NCBI RefSeq assembly: GCF_040183065.1
Contig: NC_091125.1
Span: 128,158,621-128,222,620 of the forward strand
Length of the DNA stretch: 64,000 nucleotides
Direction: 5' to 3'
DNA from: Periplaneta americana
Lineage: Eukaryota; Arthropoda; Insecta; Blattodea; Blattidae
Under the pieces are notes generated by a model. That model searched no databases and was not told the DNA's origin. It saw only the letters and a program-made list of their open reading frames with translations. Shown here in pieces: positions 1 through 13,800 of the stretch; within the stretch, counting starts at the first letter, position 1, and each line of letters begins with the position of its first letter. The position numbers were made by a program, and so were the translations under genes.

Positions 1-180
1 TTACTGCAGTCATGTGTCATTCAAGTTGTTTGTCTTGGAAAAAGAAACATAAGTAGTCAAAATCCCTACTGATCCCCAAAAGACTGATCTTTACCCCTCA
101 GGGTAAAGATACTGCCTGATATTATATTCAGTTTTCATCGTATGTGTAATGTAACCTATTTTCATATTTACAAAATAAAG
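1..180 (+). other. possible 3' UTR end of an upstream gene
   Basis: An AATAAA poly(A) signal lies at 174-179 after an AT-rich non-coding stretch. It could be the end of a transcript entering from the left, but no coding sequence precedes it in the window, so this is only a suggestion. Confidence 0.15.
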
Positions 181-977
181 CCATCATCAACAAGTTAATT
201 TTTGGAAGACAATGCTAGTGCCCATTCCAATGGGGATGCACAATAAGCCTTTTAGGTTGACGTGCAAGAGGCCTTTAAGACCTAATCTAACAAGTTAATT
301 TCTTTATCATCATTATTATGAGTTTAGTTTTATGTAAAACATAAGCCACTACTAATATTAAATAAATCTGCCATAGTGTAAACAATGTCTGAGGCCTATG
401 CAAGTAGTTAGTGGCGGCTCATAGTCAGTCATGGAAATGTTCAATAATGAAAATTTAAAATATTAAATAAAAATGTTGTGGTTTTAGAGTGACAAATCAC
501 ACATAGTGAAAATATGCTTGAATTAGCATTTCATGCAAGAAGCATCTTACATTTTCCAAAGGTAGGATAACATTACACACCAATTTCCTTCCAATACTGG
601 TAATGACTACTGAATGATGCTCTAATGTTGTGTGGAAGTCCCAATCGTGGGTTCATATCCTGTCTAGAGCATACGTTTGTCCGTTCTCACCCATGTCTTA
701 AGTAAAAGTCTGACCTCATATCATGAGAGCCCCACCACATGTCCTTTTACTGTAAGTTGAAAAGCAAAAGATATGTGCTTAGAGTAAAATCCTCGCTTGA
801 AGTTGAAAAAATCTTTCAAGAGAGAGAAATATTAAATAATTCATCTCCCATTAATAAATTCATTGATACTGTTTATCTTTCTTAAATTGTTTTTGAAAAA
901 ACTTAAGTCGTGAGCATGAATTAATTTTGTTGGTAGTAGTTCATTCGTTTCATCTTTTAATAATAATAATAATAATG

Positions 978-1008
<31 letters not shown>

Positions 1009-2602
1009 TAATACTTGTTTTGAATCAAAAGGAAGTAAAAGACTGCCAGTGGAATGTGTATGGTGCTATGAAGGAATTCCCTTTCATAGAAACTTCCCTT
1101 GATCCTAATAAGAAAGAAATATTTTTGTTCATATGACGAATATTAACTTCATTGCTGTTTCCTTCCACGTGCAACTGAAGAAAATAATAGGCCTAATTAA
1201 AAAAAAAAAAAACAAATGATTGTACTTTCCATTCAGAGTTCAAACAAACTATAACCTCTGCATAAACAAATATAACAGTTTATGGAAAAGATCAGAAGAA
1301 AAAGAACTTGTATCCCGCATTGTTCTTACCTGCTTGAAAACAGTAAAAGGAATTAAGCAATTCAGTACGCAGTAATGGTTATAAAAGGATTACTTTGCTG
1401 CATAAAAGGATTACTATTACCATCTAGCCACAGAAAATTATTAACATACACTGATTAATGTAATGTCTTGACATATTATGTAGTTAAATCTGCTCCCATA
1501 AGTTAAGTGACTTTTGGTCGTTTGTTTCCATTTATCTAATTGAAAACAAAAGAAGCTGATAGAGAATCTTAGTCTTTGCACCAATGTAGAGTATTTAGTC
1601 CTGAATAATGTCACTGTCGTTCGTCAGTGCATTGCTGTACAAGAGAAGGACTGAACTACCTCATTAGATAGAAAACCTGTGTCAACAGACTTTCAACTTA
1701 AATGTCCATCTGTCCAACGGTGTTCAAAACCATGCAAGTTGAATAAAGTTTTGGAAAACTTTGATGTGTTTCAAATTATTTATTCTGTTCGTTGTTAGAA
1801 TTAGATACTGAATATAATCAACAGGGTTCTAGATATTCGTGACATTTAATTTGTATTTGTTGTGTTCCAGACAGTTCTAACTTGTTTAACAAACAGGGTG
1901 TCCTCCAATGGCAGCCAGTCTTGATGTACTAATAAGCTATACCACACTGTGTTGATTAAAATATTTCTTTTTCTTATTCAGAGTACGCAATCTTACATTA
2001 TTTATTTAATTTATGAAAATGTTGAAAATTATTGTTACTTCTGCGAATAATAGGTATACTTCATCAAAAATCCTAGTATGTTAGAATAAAAGTATGTATT
2101 ACCAACAAAGCAGTCATAAGAAACTGTTGTGCTCATGCATGAGTTATGGGTGACTTAGCATTGTTGGTTGTCATTCTGTAGGCTATTGAAATATTAGCTC
2201 AGTATGAGTTTAACTGTTCAAATATCAGAACTGTTTTTCTAGTATTTACCTACATATTTATTTTGAATCAATGGGAATGCAGTGGACAGTTTACTGAAAA
2301 CGTGTTTTACTTCTACAAGTTTAGAAGAAACGAAATAAAACAATTAAGCAGGCCTATTTCCGACATAAACCTAACACAGAACGCCAGAGGGAGACATAAT
2401 GTTATCTACAATAAGAAGTTTATTATTGGGTGAGCAGATTATCTCTTGCTATAAAGTGCAAAATTGCTGTTAGTGAGCAATTGCATAGTATATATCAGAA
2501 TCTTGGTCAACATTACGATTCTCATCAGTCTGAGTGGGCGAGAATATGGAATAGTTGTACACTTGTGTGTTCGTACTTGTAACAAACTTAAAATGGCTTA
2601 TA
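181..2602. other. intergenic, no gene seen
   Basis: AT-rich sequence without a convincing exon on either strand. It includes an (AAT)n microsatellite near 958-1011; the 69-residue open frame running through it is only repeat translation. Confidence 0.5.
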
Positions 2603-3308
2603 CAGTAAAACCCTGTTTTAACATGTCTGTTTAAGTCCCAGCCAAATTACCATAAGAATAATTAATTCCCACTTTTAAGGAAAACCAGTTAAAGGGAAAT
2701 TCCACTTTTAAAGAATGCTTTCAATTGATTTTGTGATAATGAAGCCTGAAATATTAATAATCGGCTTTCAATAATCAATAGTACTGGCATATTTAATAGC
2801 ACATCTCAATTGATAGTAACGTAGCAACATTATTCTTTATCATCTTTATAGTCTTGCTTTGCATTGCTTTCACAGAGTGGTTGCTTTGCTTGCTTTGTTC
2901 TCTCGAGTTATGTGGATCTTGTTTCCAAGTTTTTTTTGTTAGTTTATGCATTGTTAAAATGGCGACTATATGGAAGAAATTAACTATCAGACAGAAAGTG
3001 AATATAATAAGGGATGTCGAGGCTAATCCTCAAATAACATCGCATATGGCAAAAAGGCATGGTTTTCTAACTACTTTATTATGGGGAATAATGAAGAAGA
3101 AAGAATAAATTTTCAATGCCGAGTTTCAGTGTGGTTCGGATTCAGCCAAATAAAAAACTGTAAGTTTGATATATAACACACATGTTAGTACTAATTATTT
3201 TAGCCTTTCCTTCCCATTTTATGTACATCTCCTTTTAAGGAAAACCCCTATTTAAGGAAAAACAGAAAAAGTAATCCCTCAGAGATTCATTAAAAAGAGG
3301 TTCTACTG
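2603..3308 (+). mobile_element. Tigger/pogo-type DNA transposon relic
   Basis: The ends read CAGTAAAACCCTG and, inverted, CAGTAGAACCTC, the terminal form of the Tc1/mariner pogo-Tigger group, and both are flanked by TA (2601-2602 and 3309-3310). Inside, near 2959-3105, a frame starting MATIWKKLTIRQKVNIIRDV resembles the N-terminal CENP-B/pogo helix-turn-helix, which here ends in a stop after about 50 residues. At 706 bp it lacks the DDE domain, so it is an internally deleted, non-autonomous copy. The weak AAGGAAAA-rich inner repeats near both ends also fit this group. Confidence 0.6.
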
Positions 3309-3310
3309 TA

Positions 3311-4394
3311 GATACACAGGGGGATCCAACGAAAAGTGAATTCTTCTGTCACCTGTCTGGTTTTGTCACTGCTTGAACCACGGTATAGAATATTCTATTA
3401 AATTAATAAATTAATTAAAAATGACATTAGGTGTACTTACCAAATTTAAATATATTGCTCAAAGTGAGTATCCTCCACTTCCAAAGTTTTTTTGGGACTC
3501 AATTCCAGGCACGCTCGAATGTCGAATGTCATTAACCCTTTCGTTCACAAGATTGTTTACAGCAGTCCTTTTTTTTTATCATATGCAGATGCCGTAGACC
3601 TCTACTTAAGAAGAAGTTTAGTCTATAAGCCTATGATTATGAAGGAACTCGTGTTTCCAGATAGCCTACTCTCATATAAATAATGTTGCTTCAATTTCTT
3701 TTAACCTTTCTGTCTCATTAATTGTTCTACAACAAAAATTCTCTGAGTTATAGTGAAAGCCATTTCACTTTCTTAATTTGCCAAACACTAACACTCATAA
3801 ATAATGTCACAATGAACACAACACGTAACCAGTACATCATCTTTTCACCAAACTGGGCTGTTGACTGCTGATGGGATTTCCCCATCACACCTTCCCACAA
3901 CATTCGTGACCTTGTGTGCATGGCTGGAAACTCTGTTGTTCATTGGATCTCATGGTAATATTGCACAGTAAGTGTTCATGCACAGTAATTACTGTATGTG
4001 TCAACAAATTCAGTCTTTAAAGTTCAAAGATAGTATCAAAAAGGATTGCAGGTATTAACATTCCAAATCATTCAGTGATCCATGATCTTGTTAATACAGT
4101 ACGTAAATTCTGGGAGCCAGGAAATGTTACAAATAAAAAATGGCAAAAGATGGCGTATATGTCACCCAAAAACAATTGAAAAATGTATCAGCTTTGATAA
4201 TCTCATTTCTTGAATTAGAAAAAGGTGTAGAAATTAATAAATATTTTACACTTGTTATTACATTTATTCACATAGAAACATTATTTACAAAGTTAATTAA
4301 TCCTGGTCTTTAAGCCCATGTTTATTAATTAAAAATCTTAACTGCTTGAGTTATTAGGAGTTAGAGGATCCTTAAAAAGAATATCATTTTTTTT
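3311..4394. other. intergenic, no gene seen
   Basis: No exon with plausible splice sites was recognised. The 63-residue frame at 3492 has no recognisable family and no splice context. Confidence 0.4.
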
Positions 4395-4400
4395 TTTATT
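4395..4400 (-). terminator. poly(A) signal candidate for CNTD1
   Basis: TTTATT on the plus strand gives AATAAA on the minus strand, about 225 nt past the CNTD1 stop codon. It is followed on the minus strand by an A run (plus-strand T run at 4386-4397), so it may overlap a genomic A stretch; usage is inferred. Confidence 0.35.
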
Positions 4401-4623
4401 TGACACTATAGATTCAGAAGGGTTCAAATGGCCTGGAGGTCAAGAAACTTTGCTCTGGATGAGAGTTTCTCCCTTTCCTTTTTCAAGTAAAAATAATATA
4501 AATATGCACACTATTCCATTCATCATCAACAAGCAGAATATATCTTACAAAAGAATAAAACATCATTATCTTGTTATGCCTTTCAACGAGATCTAGCAGC
4601 ACAGTCCAGGTAAAAAATGTGTT

Positions 4624-4834
4624 TCATGGTTTTACATAAGCAGCATTTTTGTCTGGAAGAATAATCTCAGATATAATAGAAGACAGGCCTTCGATATCTT
4701 GAAGAAGGCAGCCTGTCTCTTGACTCAACCGTTGGATAATTGCTCCATTGTTGGGTTCTGAGATTTCAGCTGCACATGCCACAACAGCGCAGGCCAGGAA
4801 TAACTTATCACATTCCACTGCCAAGAAGCTCTCC
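4624..4834 (-). CDS. CNTD1: CNTD1 exon 6 (stop codon)
   Basis: Residues 240-309, beginning [19 protein letters not shown], equivalent to the vertebrate block EDFMLLAVGIIAASAF. Acceptor GTTCTTTCAG; TGA at 4626-4624. The C-terminus is shorter than in human. Confidence 0.85.
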
Positions 4835-7800
4835 CTGAAAGAACAAAGTGAAGGCAAGCTGTTACCAGTGAATGAGAATTTGGGAAAACCTATACTAAAG
4901 TTGTAGCAGAATGCAGATTACAAATTGGACACGTGTTTTGCTGAATAAAAATTTTGAATTATATTACATGCACATTACATACATTCTATTTTGTATTCGA
5001 CAGATATTAGAGAAAAAATGGGAGTATAAGGGTACAGTACATCAGTTATTTATAGATTTCAAAAAGGCGTATGACTCGGTTAAGAGAGAAGTTTTATTTA
5101 ATATTCTTACTGAATTTGGTATTCCCAAGAAACTAGTTCGATTAATTAAAATGTGTCTTAGTGAAACTTACAGCAGAGTCCGTATAGGCCAGTTTCTATC
5201 TGATGCTTTTCCAATTCACTGCGGGCTAAAGCAGGGAGATGCACTATCACATTTACTTTTTAACTTTGCTCTAGAATATGCCATTAAGAAAGTTCAGGAT
5301 AACACAGAGGGTTTGGAATTGAACAGGTTACATCAGCTTCTTGTCTATGCGGATGACGTGAATATGTTATGAGAAAATCCACAAACGATTAGGAAAAACG
5401 CGGAAATTCTAGTTGAAGCAAGTAAAGAGATAGGGTTGGAAGTAAATCCCGAAAAGACTAAGGGTATATGATTATGTCTCGTGACCAGACTATTGTACGA
5501 AATGGAACTATAAAAATTGGATTTATCCTTCGAAGAGGTGGAAAAATTCAAATATCTTGGAGCAACAGTAACAAATATAAATGATACTCGGGAGGAAATT
5601 AAACGCAGAATAAATATGGGAAATGCCTGTTATTATTCGGTTGAGAGGCTTTTGTCATCTAGTCTTCTGTCAAAAAGTCTGAAAGTTAGAATTTATAAAA
5701 CAGTTATATTACCAGTTGTTCTTTATGGTTGTGAAACTTGGACTCTCACTTTGAGAGAGGAACAGAGATTAAGGGTGTCTGAGAATAAGGTTCTTAGAAA
5801 AATATTTGGGGCTAAGAGGGATGAAGTTACAGGAGAATGGAGAAAGTTACACAACGCAGAGCTGCACGCATTGTATTCTTCACCTGACATAATTAGGAAC
5901 TTAAAATCCAGACGTTTGAGATGGGCAGGACATGTAGCACGTATGAGCGAATCCAGAATTGCATATAGAGTGTTAGTTGGGAGGCCAGAGAGAAAAAGAC
6001 CTTTGGGGAGGCCGAGACATAGATTGGAAGATAATATTAAAATGGATTTGAGGGAGGTGGGATATGATGGTAGAGACTGGATTAATCTTGCTCAGGATAT
6101 GGACCAATGGCGGGCTTATGTGAGGGCGGCAATGAACCTCCAGGTTCCTTAAAAGCCAGTAAGTAAGTATTACATGCACACTGTGTATGAAAGCCAACTA
6201 TTATGATAAAGGATAAAATTATTTAAATAGAAGAGGAAGCATTGGACTTCCCCTATGAAATATAGAGTGCAAGATGTTTAAAAGGTTGGACATAAATCTA
6301 ACTTCCTCTTCAGATGAAAGAAAGAAAGAAAGAAAAGCAAATTACTTGTTGAGACTATAACACATGGCTAAGTTTGACTAACCGGCAACTGAGAACAGAA
6401 AACAAATCCAGCATAACAACTGTACAAAAGAAGGAACTGTAAAATTAAACAGTGGTGTAACAGGTATTAAAAATCTTCCACTTAGAAATAATAAATAAAT
6501 AAATACGTGGTGTGACAGCCCATGGAGAGCCAAAGCCGACCAGCCAACTGCTCACGTTCACATGCCTTAGTAGAAGTGAACGATTCTCCACCTAGTACAA
6601 GAGTAATGTGGTCACTATCTTGCTTACAAAACAGAACTTCATTACTCATTTTAGCTCCCGAAATTCGTCATGATGCTGGGTTGACATGGGTCCATATTTA
6701 ATGAGAAAATTTTTTTCCCCCATAAGGACTCGAACAAGTACTCATTCTGTATCGTTAGCTTAAGGATGAGTCCTTAAGTCGTGCATTTAGAAATAATACC
6801 AGTTTTGCCATACATCTATCTCATCTATTTTATAACTACCACATACTGATACTTACTAGAAATATTACATTTCAATACAAGTTGCAAAATAATAAAAATG
6901 CTAAGTGAAAATGAAAAGGATACCAACAGCAGGCATAAACCCAATTGCATTAGATAAATGGGAAAATTACTACAGAGACAGGACAGGGGAAGATGATTTT
7001 ATTACTATCTCAAAAAATGAAGGAGATGTAGATCCAATTACATTAGATGAACAATCAAACTTATAGTTTCAACACAATCTCAAGGGAAAAAAATGGAACT
7101 CTCTGCATCATAATCCACAGTTAATTCCCGATTTACCACGAAAATCGTCTGTAGCTGCATTTAGATTGGCAACAGGCCATGGTTGTTTGGCCAAACACCT
7201 GCATAGAATTGGAATATATCAGTCCCCCTAACTGCCCATTGTGCAACTCAAACCAAGAAATGGATTCGGAACACCTCAAAATCTGTGCTTCAGTGGCTGA
7301 CCATGATAATGTTTTTGAAAAATATTGGAGTGCAAGAGGTCAAATGGCTTTGTCAAATGCCTGGCATTAGAAGACAACAACATTAGATGAACTCATAACA
7401 TTAAATCAGCTAAAAAATAAGATGATTCCAGGAACCGATGGAGCAAATTTTGAATTTATAAAATAAGCTCCTCTCGCCTTACTTATAAGACTTTTAGATC
7501 TTAACACTTTATGTTGGAAATATGGACATATACCGGAAGAATGGAAAATTGCCAATACGATACCCCTATCCAAAGAAGGCTTAAAAATAATTGTGAAAAT
7601 TACAGGGGAATAAGTCTACTAAATACATGCTACAAAATAATGCAGAAATACTAACTAGTAGACTCATTGAAATAAAATATAAGTACTCCTTTCAGAAGTA
7701 GGCCTATATGGTTTCAAAAAGATACATTATGCATAGACTACATATTCTCAATGAACCAGTTACTAGAAAAAGCAAAGAATTTCAAAAACCAACCTTTATT

Positions 7801-10800
7801 GCATGGTCTTTTCCTGAACAAAAATAAATTAAAAATCAATATCGTTGATTGACAACACTTAAGAAGAATCATACACTTGATGAGAAGACTCCAAACAAAA
7901 TTTACTGAATACTTCAAAATTAAACTCTGTCATTCTGTTGTTAGAAGTACCAGTAATGAAATACTCCCTTAAGGTGGCCTCACTTCAGAAAAGAGGATTT
8001 TTGCACAATGTAAGACCAATAGAATCTAGACAGATCTTAATCATAGCTGTATTTAACATTTTATTTTTATGTAACGAATTTCTTTATAATTTTTAATTTA
8101 ACTTCCTTGTACGAATGCTGAAAAGTATTCTGTATCTGCATGCACATCCCTGCATTAATGTAAGCTTCTGAAATACTTATATTCTAGGTTGAATATTGCA
8201 AGTACCTTTCTGCCTCTGTGCGTTCCCATCTGCCAGATATCATATGAAAGAGCCTCGAGTATATTTCTTTATGCTGAATGTAAACCACGTCCAGAACACT
8301 GATGCTTGTAGAATGCAGTAATTTTATATCACTAATTACTTCCAGTTTTGAAAGCCTTTCTGTTAGATAGTCAACATACATCAGTGGATGATATAATGGC
8401 AGCTGTAAAATATAACCTTCAAGATAATATATGCTAATTACACTTTAACCTGAAAATCTTAGTCATATGGAGATTTTTCTGTTAAACAATGTTACGCCAA
8501 ATTGTTTCGCCTTTACCAAAACTTGTACTTTGTTGATTCTTGAAATAAAAAAGAAACTATAAAACAAGTCGTAAAGCCCTTAAAAATAACATGTAACTGT
8601 TGAGATTGTTTAGTCAACTGTCTGAACCTCACAAGTGATATCAACAAGGCACCACTTATAAGGCAACTAGGCCAGGAGATAATTGAGTAGAGTGGCCAGC
8701 TCTTTTCCCCCTCCATTGCATACATCGCCGACTAGCTACATATTACACTAGTCAGGTTTCAGATGCATACAAACAATTGTTCTTCCTTTGACACATGAGT
8801 TTCTTCTCAACCAATGACCCAACCAATTCCCTTTCCTCTTCCTGATCAGTTTCAGCATCATTCTTTCTTCACCCACTTTGTCCGACACAACTTAATTTAT
8901 TATAACTAAATTCTTAAGTGATTTATAAAACAGTTATATTACTGGTTGTTCTGTATGGCTATGAAACTTGGACTCTCACTTTGAGAGAGGAACAGAGATT
9001 AAGGGTGTTTGAGAATAAGGTTCTTAGGAAAATATTTGGGGCTAAGAGGTATGAAGTTACAGGAGAATGGAGAAAGTTACACAACGCATTGTATTCTTCA
9101 CCTGACATAATTAGGAACATTAAATCCAGACTTTGAGATGGGCAGGGCATGTAGCACGTACAGGTGAATCCAGAAATGCATATAGAGTGATAGTTGGGAG
9201 TCCAGAGGGAAAAAGACCTTTGGGGAGGCCGAGACGTAGACGGGAGGATAATATTAAAATGGATTTGAGGGAGGTGGGATATGATGGTAGAGAGTAGATT
9301 ATCTTGCTCAGGATAGAGACCAATGGCGGGCTTGTGTGAGGGCGGCAATGAACCTCCGGGTTCCTTAAAAGCCAGTAAGTAAGTAAGTAAATTCTTAAGT
9401 GATACAAACTATTAAAAGTGTGTAATAAAGATGTGCAGTATTGTCAAAATTGTAGTGCAGATCCTATTTAATAATATGGCATCAGAATTTTTGAACTTAG
9501 ATTATTTTTTTCCGTGTACCCTTCAATTATTTTTTCCTTTTTATTTTATTTATTGTGTTTTACTAATTAATACTGCATTGTAAATTTAGAAGAATGAATT
9601 TATTTTCCTTTTATTTGTTTTGTGAGGAAACATAAAGATCAGACTTCCACGTTCTTCACCTGGATTACCACATTAAGAAGAACACATTGTATTGCAATTT
9701 CGTTCATACCTTAAAATTGAGTGTTTCATACACTCTTTTCTCTGAAGCCATGATATTGTGTAACGTAAAACTTTGGCCAACGCTCTTCAAGTAGTTCATA
9801 ATAACTGAAGAATGCAGACACTGTAATAGAGAAAATAAATGTTGTACTGCAAGAAATGGATAATCGTTTCAAAACCAACATTTAGTAATATTTTAGAAAT
9901 CTAGTGAACAATAGATTTAATAATACAGATTTTATTCATAGTGCTGTCGTTTCTAGTGTGTAGGCTTTTGTGCAGAGGCGGAACTAGGAAAGAAATTTCA
10001 GTGGGTCAGTGTCCATCATTCTGTCCCCACCTCCACTCCATAGAAATATTTAAAGGGTACTTTTAATGCTATTTACTTATTATTTGAATTTTTGCTGCAC
10101 TTAGTTCACATGCTTCCCTTAGAAATTACTAATAAATTCATTTAACTATATCACTTCAAAGAGTTATATTTATGAATTTAAATACTATTATAGTCACAAT
10201 CATGCCATAGTATGAAAGAAAAATTTTACAACCTCGAGCAGGAATCGAACCTGCGACTTCCTGTTTTCCAGTCAGGCGCTCTACCACTGAGCTATCGAGT
10301 TCGTCTCATGCCAAAGCCTTGAAATTATCCTTTCATACTGGCGACTCTGTTATAGAGTACTGTCCATAGCGTCTGATCTAGTCAGCACCGCTTATGGGTT
10401 GAAAGAAACTTTACAAATGTAATCTTCATCTTACGATGTTTGGTGACGTATACACGTCCGTTGATGTGACATATTAATGAATTTAAATACTATTATAGTC
10501 ACAATCATGTCAAAGTATGAAAGAAAAATTTCACAACCTCGACTTTTCAAATCATCAGATACCTCTGCCACGCTCTTTATAAAAGAACAGACTTAATTCT
10601 CCATTATAGATCAAGCTAGGCTATTCGTACGTAATGTTGTGGGCATGATTCTCAAGATACATACCTTCTTATAGTTGACGAACTTAGAGGCAAGCTGCAT
10701 ACAGGACATTGCACGTAGAATCATCTGCCTCTGTATTCTCTCAGTTACACGTTCCCACTGGCGTAACAGATGATTGTCAGGAGATCTGTCCCAAATGCAT

Positions 10801-13800
10801 TCGTGTAACTGCTTATGATGTCGTGCCATAAATCTGTCAATAACAATCAATATAAATTTTAATTTTGTGTTAGAAACAATGAGCTCATTTTTATTTCTCA
10901 ATATTTTTATCAAAGTTTAGTCTTTGAATGTTAATTAAAATTTTAAGATTTGCTATTGTCTTGAAATGTAATTTTTTCTACATTCCTAAACTGCAGGTTC
11001 AAGATTTTTGGGTCATAGATATAGATATAGCGTTTAGGAGCTATGTGTCTGCTCCACTATCAGATGAAAGAACTGAATTGGAGTTAAATAATTGATTAAA
11101 TGGCGATCTTATTCGTGTTAATTATGTAAGCATGTGTGGCTTACAGCTGTTTCGGTGTTGCTTGACATCATCCTCAGAGCCTTCTGTGTCTCGGCATCAT
11201 CTCAACTTCGCTGCCTGTTGTGCGGGTGCGTTCGTGTGATGAAGAGTTGTGTCAAACAGTGTGTGTGTTCTGAAATTGATCTGTGTGTTGAGAATTTGAT
11301 TAGAGTGTGTTTTAGTGTGTCTGTATATTTCATATTGTTCTAGTGTGTTGAGTTTTTGGTTTTTGGGTTGTATGTGTAGGATCTAGTAGGCTCTGAGGAT
11401 AGTGTCAAGCAACACCGAAACAGCTGTAAGCCACACATGCTTACATAATTAACACGAGTAAGATCCCCATTTAATCAATTATTTATATTCAAGTGTTAAA
11501 AGTAGCGTAAGAAAGATTCAACATGAATTGGAGTATTTATTGGGTTCATACAAGAGTTACTCTGTAGAACTGGAGACTTAAAAATGTTTCAGTACCTATC
11601 ATATCCTTCAAAAGTTCAAAAACCTTGCTTCACGCTAAATTCTATGAGAATTTTACCTCATATTCAGTTTCAGAACTACTTAAAGTTCCATCCCCTCGTG
11701 AACTCTCTCTCTCTCTCCCTTTGCTTTTCAATATTGTTGCTATTCCAAACTTAATAACAAAGGATTGTAAAATAAAAAGAGCCAGTAGTGATGAAATAGT
11801 AGAAAAATTATAAATTCTTATGATATTAATTGCTTTAAAGAGTTTACTAAAGCCAATTTGTTTTATACTTCATTTATAGTGAGGTAATCCCCTTCATTAA
11901 CTGATATGTAAACATTAAAATACTTGCTAAATTTTGGATACTCAGCTAATATTGACAACAAAAACTCATGTGCTTACCAGTTGTCGCTTTAGAACCACGA
12001 AATACTCGTACAGGTATATTACAAAATTTTTAGGGTAAATACCGTATATTATCAGGCAGCCCCCCACTCCTCAATGAGCAGTGCGACGTGTAAGAAGTGC
12101 GTGACCAAGCTCTTGCTAACGTAGCAAAGCGAAGTAGTGTACCGTACATAAATCGATATAAAGTGAGAAATAAGTGTGGTGAAAGAGTGAAATAGAATGA
12201 ATATCTATAGCTTTGAAGAGAGAGCATTGATGTAATTTTATTAATAAAAAATTCGAAAATTACAAAGCGAAAATAACTAAGTAAGGGAAGGAGAAAAAAG
12301 AAAGAACAACTTAATTTTTTTTGGAATTGAAGAGCAAGGAAAGAACAGTTATAAGAAACATAGAAAGTGTTAGTGAATGTGTGTTGGGAATGGATGGGAA
12401 TAGATATTGGAGATGCAAGTTAAAGAAATTTATAGGTAGAGACGTGGTAATAACAGGCCTATACTGGGTGTTCATTTCAAAGTGTCATGACGTCACTGTT
12501 GTGAGTCAGCGATTTGAAGCGAGTTTCAGCTTTTATGTCAGAGAAGTTGCCTATTATTCAAGGAGTTCAATCTGAACTTGAGAACGTGTATGGTATAACT
12601 TGAATGTCGTAGCAACAGATGGCGGTCTGTAAAGTCTGTGTGCTACCATAACCTCTTTCGAACTGTGTTTTGCGCGGGCAAGTCGTACGCAGGGTATTTG
12701 TTATCATCGATTGCATACGGCAACATTCCACAACACAAATCAAATGCTCCGTGTCCATGTTGACCGTCGAAGTTAATGTCAACAAGTAATCGTCTTAACC
12801 CTCTCCCCATATCCCGACAGTAAGAAAAAAAACTCACTTCAGTATGTGTTTCCAAACAGTTCACATTGTTGCCACTATTGGCGTTACCGTACGTATCGGT
12901 AAGTAATCTTCAGAATGAACGCCGTACTTGCTAGGCAACTTCTCTCGCATTTAGGTAATACGCCTCTGTGGAAGTGTAGGAAGATTGAATTCTCTAGGCT
13001 CATCGGATAGCCACATGACGACATACAGCGAGCCATGACACATTTTGAACTGAACACCCAGTATTAGTGAAATTGTCGAATGCGATGATTAAAGAGAAGA
13101 TTGTAACAGAAAAGCACTGAAAGGTTTTAATATTAGTATGGAGAATGATTTCGAGTACGAAGTGAAGTGCAGAAGGAAGGTATTAGTAGTACTCTTTTTG
13201 AAGACAGCTAGAAAAAATGAACACTACGTGAAATTATTCATATATAAGTAAGGTACGTATTTAAGTTAGAGTGGGCTTATAGCTCTCCCAGTGATCAAAT
13301 CAATTTCTACTAATCAATACTATAAATCCAAGGCATTGTATCAAGTTCCTATAGTGGCTGAGATATAAGTAATATTCACCATAGTTTATTTCAACATTCC
13401 ACAACACAAATCAAATGCTCCGTGTCCATGTTGACCGTCGAAGTTAATGTCAACAAGTAATCGTCTTAACCCTCTCCCCATATATGAAATATTTCTTAGT
13501 AAATAATATTCGAGATATGAAGATCAAATCCACTCTTCCCTTTTTATACAAAGACCAGTGTAGGCTAAAGTACTTTATGCTTACCTGTCAAATATTTCAA
13601 TTGTGAGATACCGTGTTTCAGGAGGTTGGTCAAGTTTCTTGCATATTGAAAATATCACTTCAACAATTGTAGGTGACAGAATGATAAAAGGAACAACTTT
13701 ATCTATAACCCATTCGTTATAAGCCGTTTTACTGTGACAATCCAACTGTCTCCACCATTCCTCCTGATAAAGATCTGAAATAAATACAAATGCATTAGTG

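Noticed and set aside
927-1136. 69-codon frame rich in isoleucine
   Set aside because: It is translation of an (AAT)n microsatellite with no domain or splice context.
10231-10301. Working tRNA gene
   Set aside because: Cloverleaf has stem mismatches, the GGA anticodon does not fit the short variable loop, and the block lies in a duplicated SINE-like unit.
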